Source: Phycisphaeraceae bacterium
Lineage (GTDB): Bacteria; Planctomycetota; Phycisphaerae; Phycisphaerales; SM1A02
Assembly (NCBI GenBank): GCA_004213555.1
Contig: SHAP01000004.1
Span: forward strand, 62,001 to 126,000
Direction of reading: 5' to 3'
Length of the DNA: 64,000 nt
Made by a program: the position numbers and the translations under genes. The notes beneath the pieces are model-generated. The model was not told the DNA's origin and ran no database searches. It was given only the letters and a program-made list of their open reading frames with translations. Every line of letters starts with the position of its first letter. Position 1 is the first letter of the stretch. This document shows positions 29,914 through 39,591 of this stretch, piece by piece.

Positions 29914-31445
29914 GAGTCATCTCCCTGGTCTTGGCCTCCACTTGGCGGAAGCGTGTTCCCCAAATCGAGGTCTTCCGACAAGAACTCGTCCAGCTTCTTG
30001 GCGGCGTCGTGTTCGGCGCGACGGCCGGTGGTTCGAAGTTCGTGGACGCTTTTACGCGATCGGGTAACAAATTCAACCACAAATGGCACTTCGGGAAATG
30101 GCACCAACTCACGCACCCTGTTTTCGAGATAGCGTCGGTATCCACCTTCAAACAGTTCAGGTTTGTTGACTTTGCAGACGATGGTTGGGGGTGCCACTGA
30201 GGTTTGAGAGACAAAATAAATTTTGGCTCGGGTCCCCAACGCCGAAGAAGGGCCACGTTCCTTGAGAATGGCTTCAAACGCGGCGTTCAAGGGCCCGGTG
30301 GCCATTCGCCTGCGAGCTTGGTCGTTCAAGTCGAGAACCAACTGTGAAAGTTCCGTCACGCCTTCACGTTTGGCGGCGGCAGCAAAAACAATGGGCGCAA
30401 AATCAAATGCCTTCAACTCCTTGGCCAAGTACTCGGCAAACTTCTCCGCTCCCGCCGCGGCCGGATCCACCAGATCGGTTTTGTTCACGACCAGAAGAGT
30501 GGGTTTGGCGAGTCGAACCAACTCCGCGGCCAATTTTCGATCGACAGAAGAGACCGGCTCGGTTGCATCAATCACCAGAATGGCAACATCGGCTCTCCGA
30601 ATGGCGTCGAGCATACGAAAGTATGCATAGTGCTCGATGTCATCGGCAAAGCTTTTTCGTTTGCGAAGCCCGGCCGTGTCGACGGCAATCAACCCCCGAC
30701 CTTCGTACTCGATGCGAACATCCACCGCGTCTCGGGTCGTGCCGGCAATATCACTGACAATGGCACGCTCTTCGCCGCAAAGGGCGTTCAGCAGACTGCT
30801 TTTTCCAGCATTTCTTTTGCCCACAATGGCAAACCGCACATCAGACGATGCTTCGACCACCGGCTGTGGGTGGCCCGCATCGTTGAGTACAAACCACATC
30901 CGCTCGCGGAGCTTGCGCATGCCGTGCCCATTGGTGGTTGAGCACAATGTGGGGTCTCCAAGACCCAAAGCCGATGCTTCAAGACCTGGGGCCTCCCAGT
31001 TGGGTCCGTCTACTTTGTTGGCCACCACAATCACTCGGTCGGCCACTCCTTCTTGTCGGATCAATCGAGCCACCGTCCGGTCGAGCGCGGTAAGACCGGT
31101 CTGTGCATCCACGACAAACAAGATGACGTCACTCTCTTGCCGGGCTCGGGCAATTTGGGCTTCAATATCTGGGGTCAGTTCAGCAAGATCTTTTCCTACG
31201 TCATCAAACCGAGCGCCCTCGGCGGTGTACACACCAAACCCACCCGTGTCCATGCACTCCACGACGATCTCCGGCGTGCCCTTTGGGGTTTCGGTTGGCG
31301 CGTCGAGGGTCAGCAACGTGACCACCCGGTCACGGGTGACGCCGGGAGTGGGATCAACAATAGAAACGCGGCGGCCCACAAACTTGTTGAGCAAGCTTGA
31401 CTTCCCGACATTGGGACGGCCAACAATGGCGACGACAGGACGCAT
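29910..31445 (-). CDS. der: GTPase Der (EngA), ribosome assembly
   Basis: 511 residues. Two tandem GTPase domains have P-loops GRPNVGKSS (about 9-17) and GKRNAGKSS (about 209-217). G3 motifs DTGG and DTAG, and G4 NKVD and NKTD, are present in each. A KH-like C-terminal domain follows, ending with a 40-residue disordered tail. Der assembles the 50S subunit. ricT begins inside its stop codon. Confidence 0.96.
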   Translation of the reverse strand: MRPVVAIVGRPNVGKSSLLNKFVGRRVSIVDPTPGVTRDRVVTLLTLDAPTETPKGTPEIVVECMDTGGFGVYTAEGARFDDVGKDLAELTPDIEAQIARARQESDVILFVVDAQTGLTALDRTVARLIRQEGVADRVIVVANKVDGPNWEAPGLEASALGLGDPTLCSTTNGHGMRKLRERMWFVLNDAGHPQPVVEASSDVRFAIVGKRNAGKSSLLNALCGEERAIVSDIAGTTRDAVDVRIEYEGRGLIAVDTAGLRKRKSFADDIEHYAYFRMLDAIRRADVAILVIDATEPVSSVDRKLAAELVRLAKPTLLVVNKTDLVDPAAAGAEKFAEYLAKELKAFDFAPIVFAAAAKREGVTELSQLVLDLNDQARRRMATGPLNAAFEAILKERGPSSALGTRAKIYFVSQTSVAPPTIVCKVNKPELFEGGYRRYLENRVRELVPFPEVPFVVEFVTRSRKSVHELRTTGRRAEHDAAKKLDEFLSEDLDLGNTLPPSGGQDQGDDS

Positions 31446-31472
31446 GGCAAAAAAAGGGGCGAAAGTGCCCGC

Positions 31473-31817
31473 TTAACTTTCCGGCTCGATGGTCACCTCA
31501 AGGCCAAACTCAGCCAGTTGTTCTCGAAGCAACTCAGCATGCTCTCGGTGGGTAACCGTCAACAGAGAAAGGCCGTATTCGTGGGCTTCACGGGTTCGAT
31601 CAAAAGCCTCTTGGGCCCCCAGCAGGCACACTCGAGCAACCGTTCGAATCACATGACCAAACTCATTGCTTTGATCGTTGTGGAGCAAAACCTTCCAACC
31701 CGGGAGCCGGTCCAGCCGAGGTGGGGCGAGGTTGGGGGCCGGGGTCGACTGGGCCTGCTTTGAAGGTTCCATGGCACGAGTATACCGGTCGATCATCTTT
31801 CGCTGCCAAAGATTCAT
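31473..31817 (-). CDS. clpS: Clp protease adaptor ClpS
   Basis: 114 residues if it begins at ATG 31817, which overlaps the preceding stop (ATGA); ATGs at 31796 and 31772 are alternatives. The ClpS core starts with GWKVLLHNDQSNEFGHVI, continues through EAHEYGLSLLTVTHREHAELLREQL and ends VTIEPES. ClpS brings N-degron substrates to ClpA/ClpC. The usual DDYT part of the HNDD motif is replaced by DQSN, so binding preference may differ. Confidence 0.88.
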   Translation of the reverse strand: MNLWQRKMIDRYTRAMEPSKQAQSTPAPNLAPPRLDRLPGWKVLLHNDQSNEFGHVIRTVARVCLLGAQEAFDRTREAHEYGLSLLTVTHREHAELLREQLAEFGLEVTIEPES

Positions 31818-32845
31818 CCGCGCCAATCCACCACCACTTTTCCAAATTGATTGCCAGATTCAAGCCGAGCATAGGCCTCTAAGGCTGCATCAGGGGCCAC
31901 CACGGTGTCAATGACCGGGCGTAATGCACCGGTTCGCATCAACGCCACCACTTCGCGAAATTCTGCCATGTCCCCCATCGTGGATCCGAGAATATTGAGT
32001 TGGTTCCAGAACACTCGGGCCAAGTCTGTGGTGGCATCGGGTCCACTTGTACACCCACACAGCACCAGGGTTCCACCGCGACGCAAACACTTGACACACG
32101 AGAGATGGACGGCCTTGCCCACGCTGTCTATGGCCACATCAACACCGCGTTTCTTTGTCCACGTGCGAACAGTGCGTGACCAATCATCACCGGTGTCCAA
32201 GATTCCTTCAGACGCTCCCAAGGAAGCAGCCCGTTCCAACTTTTCCGCCGAACGGCTGGTCACGATGGCATGGGCTCCAAAGTGACGAACCAAGTCCAAA
32301 GCCGCCAGGGCAACCCCCCCTCCGATCCCCGTGATCAAAACATGATCACCAGCGCGGAGGTCGGCTTTCCGCAGCATGCGCCACGCGGTGAGGTACGACA
32401 ATGCACACGCTGCAGCCTCCACAGGATCGTGCTCCCCCACATCAAGCAACTGATTCACTGGGGCCACAAAGAACTCTGCCATGGTGCCCGGGCCATGTTC
32501 TCCAATCATGGAGATGTCTTCTGGAGCAGGAGCAACATCCGGATGCGGCGTGGCGGCATGAAACGTGGCCGCGTTCAACAGGACACGGCGACCCAGCCAC
32601 TGCGGGTCAACACCTTCACCCAGGCGCTCCACAATGCCACACCCATCAGAACCGGAAATTTTGGGCCATTCGTCGGGGAGACCCGGCAACCCACGGCCAA
32701 CCCAAAGATCCAAATGATTCAGCGCCGCCGCTTCGGTGCGAACCACAACTTCTCCGGGCTTTGGAGAAGGATCGGGATGATCCGACAACAGTTGGACAGA
32801 TTCGTGAACAGGTTCGCCCTGACGCTCAATCACTACCGCTCGCAT
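31814..32845 (-). CDS. Medium-chain dehydrogenase/reductase (quinone reductase/alcohol dehydrogenase-like)
   Basis: 343 residues. An N-terminal GroES-like domain (EVVVRTEAAALNHLDLWVG, ISGSDGCGIVERLGEGV) is followed by a Rossmann domain with ITGIGGGVALAALDLVRHFGA (about 163-183). The catalytic Cys/His set is incomplete, so a zinc-poor quinone reductase type is likely. The substrate is not predictable. It is divergent from the secreted repeat protein (79-base gap) and coupled to clpS. Confidence 0.85.
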   Translation of the reverse strand: MRAVVIERQGEPVHESVQLLSDHPDPSPKPGEVVVRTEAAALNHLDLWVGRGLPGLPDEWPKISGSDGCGIVERLGEGVDPQWLGRRVLLNAATFHAATPHPDVAPAPEDISMIGEHGPGTMAEFFVAPVNQLLDVGEHDPVEAAACALSYLTAWRMLRKADLRAGDHVLITGIGGGVALAALDLVRHFGAHAIVTSRSAEKLERAASLGASEGILDTGDDWSRTVRTWTKKRGVDVAIDSVGKAVHLSCVKCLRRGGTLVLCGCTSGPDATTDLARVFWNQLNILGSTMGDMAEFREVVALMRTGALRPVIDTVVAPDAALEAYARLESGNQFGKVVVDWRG

Positions 32846-32924
32846 GAATCAGAGTGTAAATCCTTCTTTTTTGGAATACCGCCTCAACAGTGAACGTCCC
32901 CAACAGGTGAAAAGGAGCGTTTCC

Positions 32925-34394
32925 ATGCGCCAATCCCCTCTTGCTGTCGCTTTTGGTCTTCTTCTGCTGCCACTGGCGTGCCCCGTCGACTCCATGGCTC
33001 ACACCCCATCCCAGAGCATGGCGCAGGATGGAATCATCCACACTTCGAAAGACAAACAAAAAGCCAACGACGCATCCCGTCGAAGAGCGCTGGAGGGTGC
33101 ACGTCGCAAAGCGCGGCAAGACGCAGCAAGACGAAAAGCACAAGAAGAAGCCCGTCGCAAAGCGCAGCAAGACGCGGCCAGACGAAAAGCACAAGAAGAA
33201 GCCCGTCGCAAAGCGCAGCAAGACGCAGCAAGACGAAAAGCACAAGAAGAAGCCCGTCGCAAAGCGCGGCAAGACGCAGCAAGACGAAAAGCACAGCAAG
33301 ACGCCGCCAGACGCAAATCTCAAGAAGAAACCTTGAGACGAAAACCGGTTCAAAAAACCATTGAACATCGGCCGGACAAATTGAATCCACAACCCATTCG
33401 CATCAAGACAGGAACGCAACAACAGACTGGGAAGATCTCATCGTTCAGCAACAAGACCAATGGAACCGTTCAGCGCCCTACACGTGGTTCTGAATGGAAC
33501 CAAACCGTTGGGAAATCCAGCCGGAAATCCGTGGCCGGCCTCGTACCCAAACCATCCACCACCATCACCGCTGGCCCTTGGTTCCTTAACAGCTCTCCCA
33601 TCAAGAACAATGCTGCGTCGCTGCCCAACATCGACAACGCCACCACAGTCTGCTGGTGGGAGCCGGCACCAAGCCCGGTCATCGACATCGACATTCATGT
33701 TGGATCTGGCGCTCACTGCTGGACACCAGTGGACCACCACCATTGGTGGTTCGGTGGAGGCTGGCATTGGCACCACCACGCCTCAAGCTGTCATTCCTTT
33801 GGCTGGGGATTTTTGTGCTGGAGCCGACCCGGTTGCCACACCTTGGGATGGCGGCCTTGGTGGGATCGACCCAACTGTGTGGAATGGTGGACGCCCCCCT
33901 GGAACTGGTGTTCGCCAAACGTGCAGTACATCACACCGCCACCGCCTCTGCCACCGTCTTCGCAACAGTGCTGGGATGCGCTGAACTGGGGGGATCTCGG
34001 GCTTGCCCGCCGCGATTTTCTGAAGCGGCTTGCGGCAGACCCGTTTGACGCCGACAGTCGGTTGGGGCTCGCCTTGTGCGAAGGGCTGCGAGGCAACACC
34101 TCGGGCATGCAAGCGGAACTGCTCAGAGTCTTGGAGGACGATCCTTGGGCCTGCCTGAATTGGAGACCAAGCAGCCTGAGAGATCAATTGAAAGGGTTGT
34201 TGCAGGATGCGAGCCGGGACGCAACCCGAGTCGACGTCCCAGAACGATGGGTCGTGGTTGGGGCCCTGGCGACAGTGGCCCGAGAGGACGGAGTCGCGCT
34301 CGCGGGACTGCACCGAGCTTTTGCGCACCAGCGATCCGTGCCAGGGGCTGAACTGCTGCACCGGTTGGTTCAAGATCGGCAACTTGCCTTCTGA
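32925..34394 (+). CDS. Secreted protein with 17-residue charged repeats and a Trp/His/Cys-rich core
   Basis: 489 residues from ATG at 32925 (AAAGGAG seven bases upstream). It has a signal peptide (AVAFGLLLLPLACPVDSMA, about 7-25). Residues 59-135 are near-perfect 17-residue repeats (consensus ARRKAQQDAARRKAQEE), predicted as a long charged helix. A low-complexity linker (140-235) leads to a core (243-335) packed with Trp, His and Cys, including HHHWWFGGGWHWHHH. A Pro run follows, and then a helical C-terminus (350-489), possibly TPR-like. No family was recognised. Metal binding and disulfides are guesses from composition. Confidence 0.75.
   Translation: MRQSPLAVAFGLLLLPLACPVDSMAHTPSQSMAQDGIIHTSKDKQKANDASRRRALEGARRKARQDAARRKAQEEARRKAQQDAARRKAQEEARRKAQQDAARRKAQEEARRKARQDAARRKAQQDAARRKSQEETLRRKPVQKTIEHRPDKLNPQPIRIKTGTQQQTGKISSFSNKTNGTVQRPTRGSEWNQTVGKSSRKSVAGLVPKPSTTITAGPWFLNSSPIKNNAASLPNIDNATTVCWWEPAPSPVIDIDIHVGSGAHCWTPVDHHHWWFGGGWHWHHHASSCHSFGWGFLCWSRPGCHTLGWRPWWDRPNCVEWWTPPWNWCSPNVQYITPPPPLPPSSQQCWDALNWGDLGLARRDFLKRLAADPFDADSRLGLALCEGLRGNTSGMQAELLRVLEDDPWACLNWRPSSLRDQLKGLLQDASRDATRVDVPERWVVVGALATVAREDGVALAGLHRAFAHQRSVPGAELLHRLVQDRQLAF
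33099..33302 (+). repeat. 51-bp in-frame tandem repeat in the secreted protein gene
   Basis: Four units of 51 bp (33099-33149, 33150-33200, 33201-33251, 33252-33302), each coding 17 residues, with the last unit diverging at its end. A partial fifth unit follows. High identity between the units suggests recent duplication or slippage. Confidence 0.9.
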
Positions 34395-34400
34395 GAATCT

Positions 34401-34429
34401 TTGGCAGGCCTAGGATCGCTTCGTTCAAT
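34401..34429 (+). promoter_or_regulatory. Candidate promoter of yceI
   Basis: TTGGCA and TTCAAT with 17 bases between them, 35 bases before the yceI ATG and right after the stop of the repeat protein. The -35 and -10 boxes match 4/6 each. Confidence 0.4.
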
Positions 34430-34463
34430 TGATTCAACTCCGTTCACCACAAGGATTCAAACC

Positions 34464-35048
34464 ATGTCGATTCGTGCAACCACCGCTCTGCTGCTTCTGG
34501 CGCTCGCGCCTCTGGCCATGGCATCCAAATCAAACATCGCCGCCAAAGAAACCTTCAACATCGACAGCGTGCATTCCACCGCGATCTTTCGAGTGCAACA
34601 TTTGGGGGCGGGCAACTTTTACGGCCGCTTCAATGAACTTGAGGGCACCATCGACTGGGATGCCGAAGGTGGACCATCCTTTGACGTGAGCATCAATATC
34701 GAAAGTGTGGATTCAGGCAACGAAGCCCTGGACAAGCACCTGAAGAATGCTGACTTCTTCGACGCAAAGCAATTTCCAACCATGACCTTTCAAAGCACCA
34801 GCGCCAAAAAGATGGGCGACGACTGGAAGGTCATGGGCGAAATGAACATGCACGGTGTCACCAAGGCCGTCGAAGTCGATATGGAGTTCGTGGGACGAGC
34901 AGATTTCGGCCGAGGTGACCGAATTGGGTTCGAGACGTCATTCACTGTCAAACGATCTGATTTTGGCATGAACTGGGGGGTTGAAAAAGGATCATTGGGC
35001 GACACGACCAAGATCATTGTCAGCCTTGAAGGCATCAAAGCTGAATAA
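34464..35048 (+). CDS. yceI: YceI-family periplasmic lipid-binding protein
   Basis: 194 residues with a signal peptide (MSIRATTALLLLALAPLAMA). FNIDSVHSTAIFRVQHLGAGNFYGRF (about 30-55) and KNADFFDAKQFPTMTFQSTS are the YceI barrel landmarks. The family binds isoprenoid chains in the periplasm. AAGGA lies eight bases before the ATG. A strong terminator follows, so this is a short unit. Confidence 0.93.
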   Translation: MSIRATTALLLLALAPLAMASKSNIAAKETFNIDSVHSTAIFRVQHLGAGNFYGRFNELEGTIDWDAEGGPSFDVSINIESVDSGNEALDKHLKNADFFDAKQFPTMTFQSTSAKKMGDDWKVMGEMNMHGVTKAVEVDMEFVGRADFGRGDRIGFETSFTVKRSDFGMNWGVEKGSLGDTTKIIVSLEGIKAE

Positions 35049-35066
35049 CACAACGACAGAAGCTTG

Positions 35067-35096
35067 AAAAGCGGGGCCCGTGGGGCCCCGCTTTTT
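35067..35096. terminator. Bidirectional hairpin terminator between yceI and eno
   Basis: AAAAGCGGGGCCC and its complement make a 13-bp stem with a 3-base loop, with T runs on both strands (TTTTT on plus, TTTT on minus). It lies 18 bases after the yceI stop and 21 bases after the eno stop on the other side. Confidence 0.9.
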
Positions 35097-35117
35097 GTTG
35101 TGCTCTTCAGAAAGTGA

Positions 35118-36425
35118 TCAACGGGTCCAAGTGACGTTGCCGTATTCCGCGTCGTCACCAAGTTGCTCAGCAATGCGAAGCAGCTGGTTGTATTTTGCGG
35201 TTCGGTCGGAACGACATGGGGCTCCAGTTTTGATTTGCCCGCAATTCGTGGCAACCGCCAAATCTGCGATCACTGAATCTTCGGTTTCACCAGAACGGTG
35301 AGACAAGACCGCGGCGTAGCCATGGCGAGCGCCCATGGCAACCGCTTGCAAGGTTTCGGTCAGCGTTCCAATTTGGTTGACCTTCACCAAGATGGCATTG
35401 GCACAGCCTTCTTCGATGCCGCGACCGAGGAAGTTGGGATTGGTCACAAAAAGATCATCACCAACCAACTGAACTTGGTCTCCGAGACGTTCGGTGAGCT
35501 TTCTCCAGCCGTCCCAGTCGTTTTCATCGAGACCATCTTCGATGGATCGGATAGGCCAACGCTCACACCAGCCTGCCCAGAGATCGATCATTTCGTCGGT
35601 GGACGCCACCCGTGACGGGTCACTCTTGAAGAAACAGTAACCCTCTTTGCCTTGCTTCTTGGCTTCGCCCACCATTTCGCTGGTGGCGGGGTCCAAGGCA
35701 ATGAACACTTGCTCGCCCAAACTGTACCCAGCGCTTTCGGTGGCTTTGGCGATCAGCTCCAAGGCGTCTTCGGCTTTGGCCAAGTTGGGGGCAAAGCCAC
35801 CCTCATCACCCACGGCGGTGGAAAGCCCCGCCTCTTTCAAAACCTTTTTCAGGTGGTGGTAAATCTCGACGCCGCAGCGGAGGCCTTCTTCGAACGTATC
35901 AAAGCCCCATGGTTGCACCATGAACTCTTGGAAGTCCACGGTGTTGTCGGCGTGCTTGCCGCCGTTCAGGATGTTGAACATTGGCACGGGGAGCACGTTG
36001 GACCGAGCGCCGCCAACGTAACGCCACAAAGGCATGCCGTGCTGCATGGCTGCCGCCTGGGCCGTGGCCAACGAAACCGCAAGCGTCGCGTTCGCACCGA
36101 AGTTTGATTTGTTCGGCGTTCCGTCTGCTTCAAGCATGAGCATGTCCACCATGCCTTGCTCCCGAGCATCAAGTCCCAAAAGCTCACCGGCAATGGTGGT
36201 GTTCACATTGTCGACGGCTTGCTCGACACTCTTGCCGAGGTAGTAATCGGGGTTCCCATCACGCAGCTCGACGGCTTCGTGCTCACCGGTGCTGGCACCA
36301 CTGGGCACTGCAGCATCGCCAACGGCCCCACCGGCCAGTTGCACTTCGCACTCGAGGGTGGGGTTCCCGCGGCTGTCGAGGATCTGGCGGGCATGGATGG
36401 CTTCGATTTCAAATTCAGAATGCAT
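35118..36425 (-). CDS. eno: Enolase
   Basis: 435 residues from ATG at 36425. It converts 2-phosphoglycerate to phosphoenolpyruvate. [44 protein letters not shown] (metal ligand Asp), [14 protein letters not shown] and the C-terminal [18 protein letters not shown] with [20 protein letters not shown] are all present. The gene ends toward the shared terminator. The longer ORF upstream of 36425 is not homologous. Confidence 0.97.
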   Translation of the reverse strand: MHSEFEIEAIHARQILDSRGNPTLECEVQLAGGAVGDAAVPSGASTGEHEAVELRDGNPDYYLGKSVEQAVDNVNTTIAGELLGLDAREQGMVDMLMLEADGTPNKSNFGANATLAVSLATAQAAAMQHGMPLWRYVGGARSNVLPVPMFNILNGGKHADNTVDFQEFMVQPWGFDTFEEGLRCGVEIYHHLKKVLKEAGLSTAVGDEGGFAPNLAKAEDALELIAKATESAGYSLGEQVFIALDPATSEMVGEAKKQGKEGYCFFKSDPSRVASTDEMIDLWAGWCERWPIRSIEDGLDENDWDGWRKLTERLGDQVQLVGDDLFVTNPNFLGRGIEEGCANAILVKVNQIGTLTETLQAVAMGARHGYAAVLSHRSGETEDSVIADLAVATNCGQIKTGAPCRSDRTAKYNQLLRIAEQLGDDAEYGNVTWTR

Positions 36426-36489
36426 GGACGGGCTCCAGTCCCCAAAAAGGCAGGGGCAAAAATGGTATCGGCCCGACAGGGAAATTTGG

Positions 36490-37680
36490 TCACCGCCGAC
36501 GGCGATCCCCCACCAGAAGGTCAGATTCCATCTGCAATCTCTGGTTTTTGGTGAGCAGCATGCGAAGTGTATGGCTGGTTTCGTTCGCCACCTCTCCAAT
36601 CGCGCCGGTTTTGGACAGCAAGGCGATGCGGGCCGGGCTGGGAATACCATCGAGAGGAGGCAAAAGCGGGTTCAGCACCTTGCCCTCGGAATTCCGGCGG
36701 GAACGGGCTTCGTCAACCACCGCCTGAACCAACGGCTGCAACGCATTTTCTGACCTGGCCAGAGAACGGAGCGCGGAATCAACCACCGTTTGGTCTTGGA
36801 TGGTGCTCGCAATCCACAGCGCTTCACGCCGCACCGTGCCAATGCCCATCCAAGGCCAAGTCGCGTCGTACACCGAAAGCATCCAGCGGAACCCGGCGGT
36901 TTGGTCCACCGAAGCTTCAATAATCTGAGCCAGCGCTTCAGCATGACGACGGTGGATGCCTTCCAGCGTCGCCAATTGACCTGCCAGCAAAGCTTCAGCT
37001 TCGGCGACACCAACACCCTGCAGTTTGGCGATGGCGTGACGGTCAAAAGCATCGGCCAAATCAAGGGCCGGTCCGCGCAAGAACCGATCGACCTCTGCGG
37101 ACCAGTCGGAAAGAAAAGGCGCCCAGTCCTCACGCAACCCACCGGCCAAAGCGCCACCGGGTCGAAGCGCCTCATCCAAAAGCTGCAACAAGTCCACGCC
37201 TTCGCCACCACCGGCCCGGCCTTTGGAGCCCAAGCCCCATGTTTGCAACCAAGCCTCCCTTCGCAGTGCACGGAAGGATTCTTCTGCGGAAGACTCGGCT
37301 TCCTCGGGCAGCGTGATGGCGGCGGTCAGAATCAACGTGTCCAATTCTTGGGCCGCACGCCGCCGAAAGGGAGCCTCCGCTTGACGAACCGAGGCTTGGA
37401 GCGAGCGTCGCTCGGTTCGATCCAAGATCAGTTCACCCCGCAAGGCCGCTTCAATACGATCTTGACCCGCCGCTGAAAGCGCCACAGACCGCTGCTCTCG
37501 AATCAAGTCCAGTTCAGAGACGTAGGCCAAACGCGCGGCCCGCAACATGCCGGTTTGTTCTCGGTTGAGTTGCAATTCTCGCTCCAACATGCCGAAGCGT
37601 CCGGCATCCAATTCTGGAACCAGACGGTCGGCAAAGGCCAGAGAGCACCACAACAAGGCAAGAACAAACGGTGTGCGCAT
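36490..37680 (-). CDS. Secreted helical protein of unknown function
   Basis: 396 residues from ATG at 37680, chosen because it begins a signal peptide ([17 protein letters not shown]); a longer in-frame start at 37821 would overlap xer. The mature part is mostly helical, with many Arg and Glu residues and repeated Leu-rich helices (for example [22 protein letters not shown]). No catalytic motif or known family was seen. It lies 64 bases upstream of enolase on the same strand. Confidence 0.65.
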   Translation of the reverse strand: MRTPFVLALLWCSLAFADRLVPELDAGRFGMLERELQLNREQTGMLRAARLAYVSELDLIREQRSVALSAAGQDRIEAALRGELILDRTERRSLQASVRQAEAPFRRRAAQELDTLILTAAITLPEEAESSAEESFRALRREAWLQTWGLGSKGRAGGGEGVDLLQLLDEALRPGGALAGGLREDWAPFLSDWSAEVDRFLRGPALDLADAFDRHAIAKLQGVGVAEAEALLAGQLATLEGIHRRHAEALAQIIEASVDQTAGFRWMLSVYDATWPWMGIGTVRREALWIASTIQDQTVVDSALRSLARSENALQPLVQAVVDEARSRRNSEGKVLNPLLPPLDGIPSPARIALLSKTGAIGEVANETSHTLRMLLTKNQRLQMESDLLVGDRRRR

Positions 37681-37732
37681 AGGTCTCCATGCTACGCCGC
37701 CAAGGAACCTGTGCGTTCGGTTCTTTTGGGAG

Positions 37733-38629
37733 TTAGGCCCTGGGGTGGTGCTGGGCGATTGTTTCCGCCAATTTTGAGGACGCCAGGTGGGTGTAGATCC
37801 GGGTTGTTTCGAGCCGGGCATGCCCCAAGAGCTCTTGAATCACCCGAAGATCGGCCCCGCCTCGAAGCAAGTCTGTCGCAAAGGCATGACGCAAACGGTG
37901 CGGGTGCATGGTGCGAACCCCCGCAGCGTCGGCAAGGATTCTCAGACGCTTCCACAGCGCTTTGCGATCCATCGGTCGACCCGTCCGGGACAAAAACAAC
38001 CGGCCTTCATCTTTGCCTGACGCGCGGATCGCACGCTCTTCAAGCCATGCGTCCAAGGCCCGAACCGCAGGCTGACCCAACAACACAATGCGTTCCTTGC
38101 GTCCTTTTCCCATCACCCTCAGCGCCCGCTGCGCGGGAATTTGGTCCCGGAGGCGCAAACCAGAAGCTTCACTGGCCCGAATGCCCGTCCCGTACAACAC
38201 TTCCAACAAGGCCACGTCTCGCACGGGCATGCTGCCCTGAGCGGCCGCTCGCAACATGGACGCCACTTCTTTGGCGGTTGCCACACGGGGCAAGCGTTGC
38301 GGACGCTTGGGCGGATCAAGCCTTCGCAGTGGATCGTTCGACAACCGACCTTCGGCCCGCTGGTGCTTGTAAAACGATCGCGCCGCCGCCATATGGCGTC
38401 TGCGGGTCGTTGCGGCCAGTCCACGCTTGGCCAACCACCGGGCCCACGCCTCAATGTCTTCTGGAGAAGCTGCATTGGGGTCTTGGATCCCCCGCCGCTT
38501 CAGGAATCCTGTCAATCCCCGAAGATCGCGTTGGTAAGCCTCAAGGGTCCGCGGCGAAGCCCCGGCCTCCACCTGCATCCAGTGCAGGAAGGCATCCACC
38601 GGGGTCTGCGCTGAGATACCCAAAGCCAT
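37733..38629 (-). CDS. Tyrosine recombinase XerC/XerD type
   Basis: 298 residues from ATG at 38629. The SAM-like N-terminal domain (1-95) is followed by the catalytic domain with Arg151 (GTGIRASEASGL), Lys175 (MGKGRKER), His244 and Arg247 (HPHRLRHAFATDLL), His270 (LLGHARLETT) and the nucleophile Tyr279 (RIYTHL). All family residues are present. A housekeeping dimer resolvase is more likely than a mobile element enzyme, because no att sites or cargo are nearby. No dif site was found. Confidence 0.92.
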   Translation of the reverse strand: MALGISAQTPVDAFLHWMQVEAGASPRTLEAYQRDLRGLTGFLKRRGIQDPNAASPEDIEAWARWLAKRGLAATTRRRHMAAARSFYKHQRAEGRLSNDPLRRLDPPKRPQRLPRVATAKEVASMLRAAAQGSMPVRDVALLEVLYGTGIRASEASGLRLRDQIPAQRALRVMGKGRKERIVLLGQPAVRALDAWLEERAIRASGKDEGRLFLSRTGRPMDRKALWKRLRILADAAGVRTMHPHRLRHAFATDLLRGGADLRVIQELLGHARLETTRIYTHLASSKLAETIAQHHPRA

Positions 38630-38818
38630 CACCCTCAAATCGACAGTGGCGCGGCCCAACTTCTCTACAGAATGCGGTTTCCTTCAATCTTTGTGGTTTA
38701 CGGCCATTGCAAGGCGCACATATTGCGCAACAAGCCACCGGCATGGGGTTTGCACTGGATTTCTCTACGCCGTGGGTCATGGAGGACCGCGGCCAACTGG
38801 ACGCAGGAGGCGCTCGCG
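38630..38818. other. Divergent intergenic region between xer and flgF
   Basis: 189 bases. It holds the sigma-54 promoter and a short inverted repeat (GCGCA, five bases, TGCGC, 38714-38728) that could bind an activator or repressor. No other gene is evident. Confidence 0.5.
38738..38754 (+). promoter_or_regulatory. Sigma-54 (RpoN) promoter of the flgFGAH operon
   Basis: CCGGCATGGGGTTTGCA fits the -24/-12 pattern: GG and GC are exactly ten bases apart, with TTGCA at -12 and GGCA at -24. Transcription would start near 38764, about 55 bases before flgF. Two of the conserved -24 positions deviate. Confidence 0.55.
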
Positions 38819-39574
38819 ATGAATTACGGCATGTCAGTCTCGGCTTCGGGCACCCTCGCCGCATTGCACCGGTTGGACACCCTCTCAAACAATCTGGCCA
38901 ACGCCGAGACCCCTGGCTTTCAGGCGGATTTTGCCTTGGCCATGCAGCGGCCGGCCCCCAGTGCGGCGGCCGATGCACCAGATCTTGGCCCCAACGCCCT
39001 CTTGGCTCGGCTCGGTGGTGGACTCTTCACGGCCCCCAACCGGGTTGATGTTCGCCCCGGTCCCATGGAACGAACCGAAGACCCCTTCCACGTTGCTTTG
39101 GAAGGCAACGGATGGCTCCGCGTCGAAGGCGCCGCTGGGTCGACGGAATACACCCGGGATGGGCGATTGTTGGTGGATGCGGAAGGACGCTTGGTCCACG
39201 CGGCCAGCGGCCAACCCCTGCTTGATGATGGTGGTTCCATCATCACGATGGATCCCAACACCACCCCAGTCATACAAACCGACGGCACCATCTTGGAAAA
39301 TGAAATTCCGGTCGCCAAACTCGGGGTGGATGTGTTGCCGGCCGATGGTCTGCAAAAGATCGGCGGCGGATTGGTGCGGCTGGTTCAAGGACAGGCTTCG
39401 GCCGCCACCAGTCGCATCCACCAAGGCATGCTCGAAGGTTCCAGCGTGAACCCCATCCGAGCGATGACCGACCTCATCGAAACCAACCGCGCGGCCCAAG
39501 CCAACTTGGAACTGCTGCGCATGCACGACACAACCCTCGATCTGGCGTGGAACACGCTGGCCCGACCTGTTTGA
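38819..39574 (+). CDS. flgF: Flagellar rod protein FlgF
   Basis: 251 residues from ATG at 38819 (GGAGG eight bases upstream); a longer in-frame ATG is not homologous. The N-terminal flagellar-rod helix LHRLDTLSNNLANAETPGFQ and the C-terminal MTDLIETNRAAQANLELLRM are the terminal coiled-coil motifs. FlgF and FlgG form the proximal and distal rod. It is the first gene of the operon behind the sigma-54 promoter. Confidence 0.9.
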   Translation: MNYGMSVSASGTLAALHRLDTLSNNLANAETPGFQADFALAMQRPAPSAAADAPDLGPNALLARLGGGLFTAPNRVDVRPGPMERTEDPFHVALEGNGWLRVEGAAGSTEYTRDGRLLVDAEGRLVHAASGQPLLDDGGSIITMDPNTTPVIQTDGTILENEIPVAKLGVDVLPADGLQKIGGGLVRLVQGQASAATSRIHQGMLEGSSVNPIRAMTDLIETNRAAQANLELLRMHDTTLDLAWNTLARPV

Positions 39575-39591
39575 TTTTTGGAGTTTGACTG

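Noticed and set aside
37733-38629. Xer-type recombinase as part of an integrated element
   Set aside because: No direct repeats, tRNA target or cargo genes nearby; the flanking genes are ordinary chromosomal ones.
38691-38711. A second sigma-54-like site upstream of flgF
   Set aside because: GG and GC are 12 bases apart instead of 10, so the -24/-12 geometry fails.
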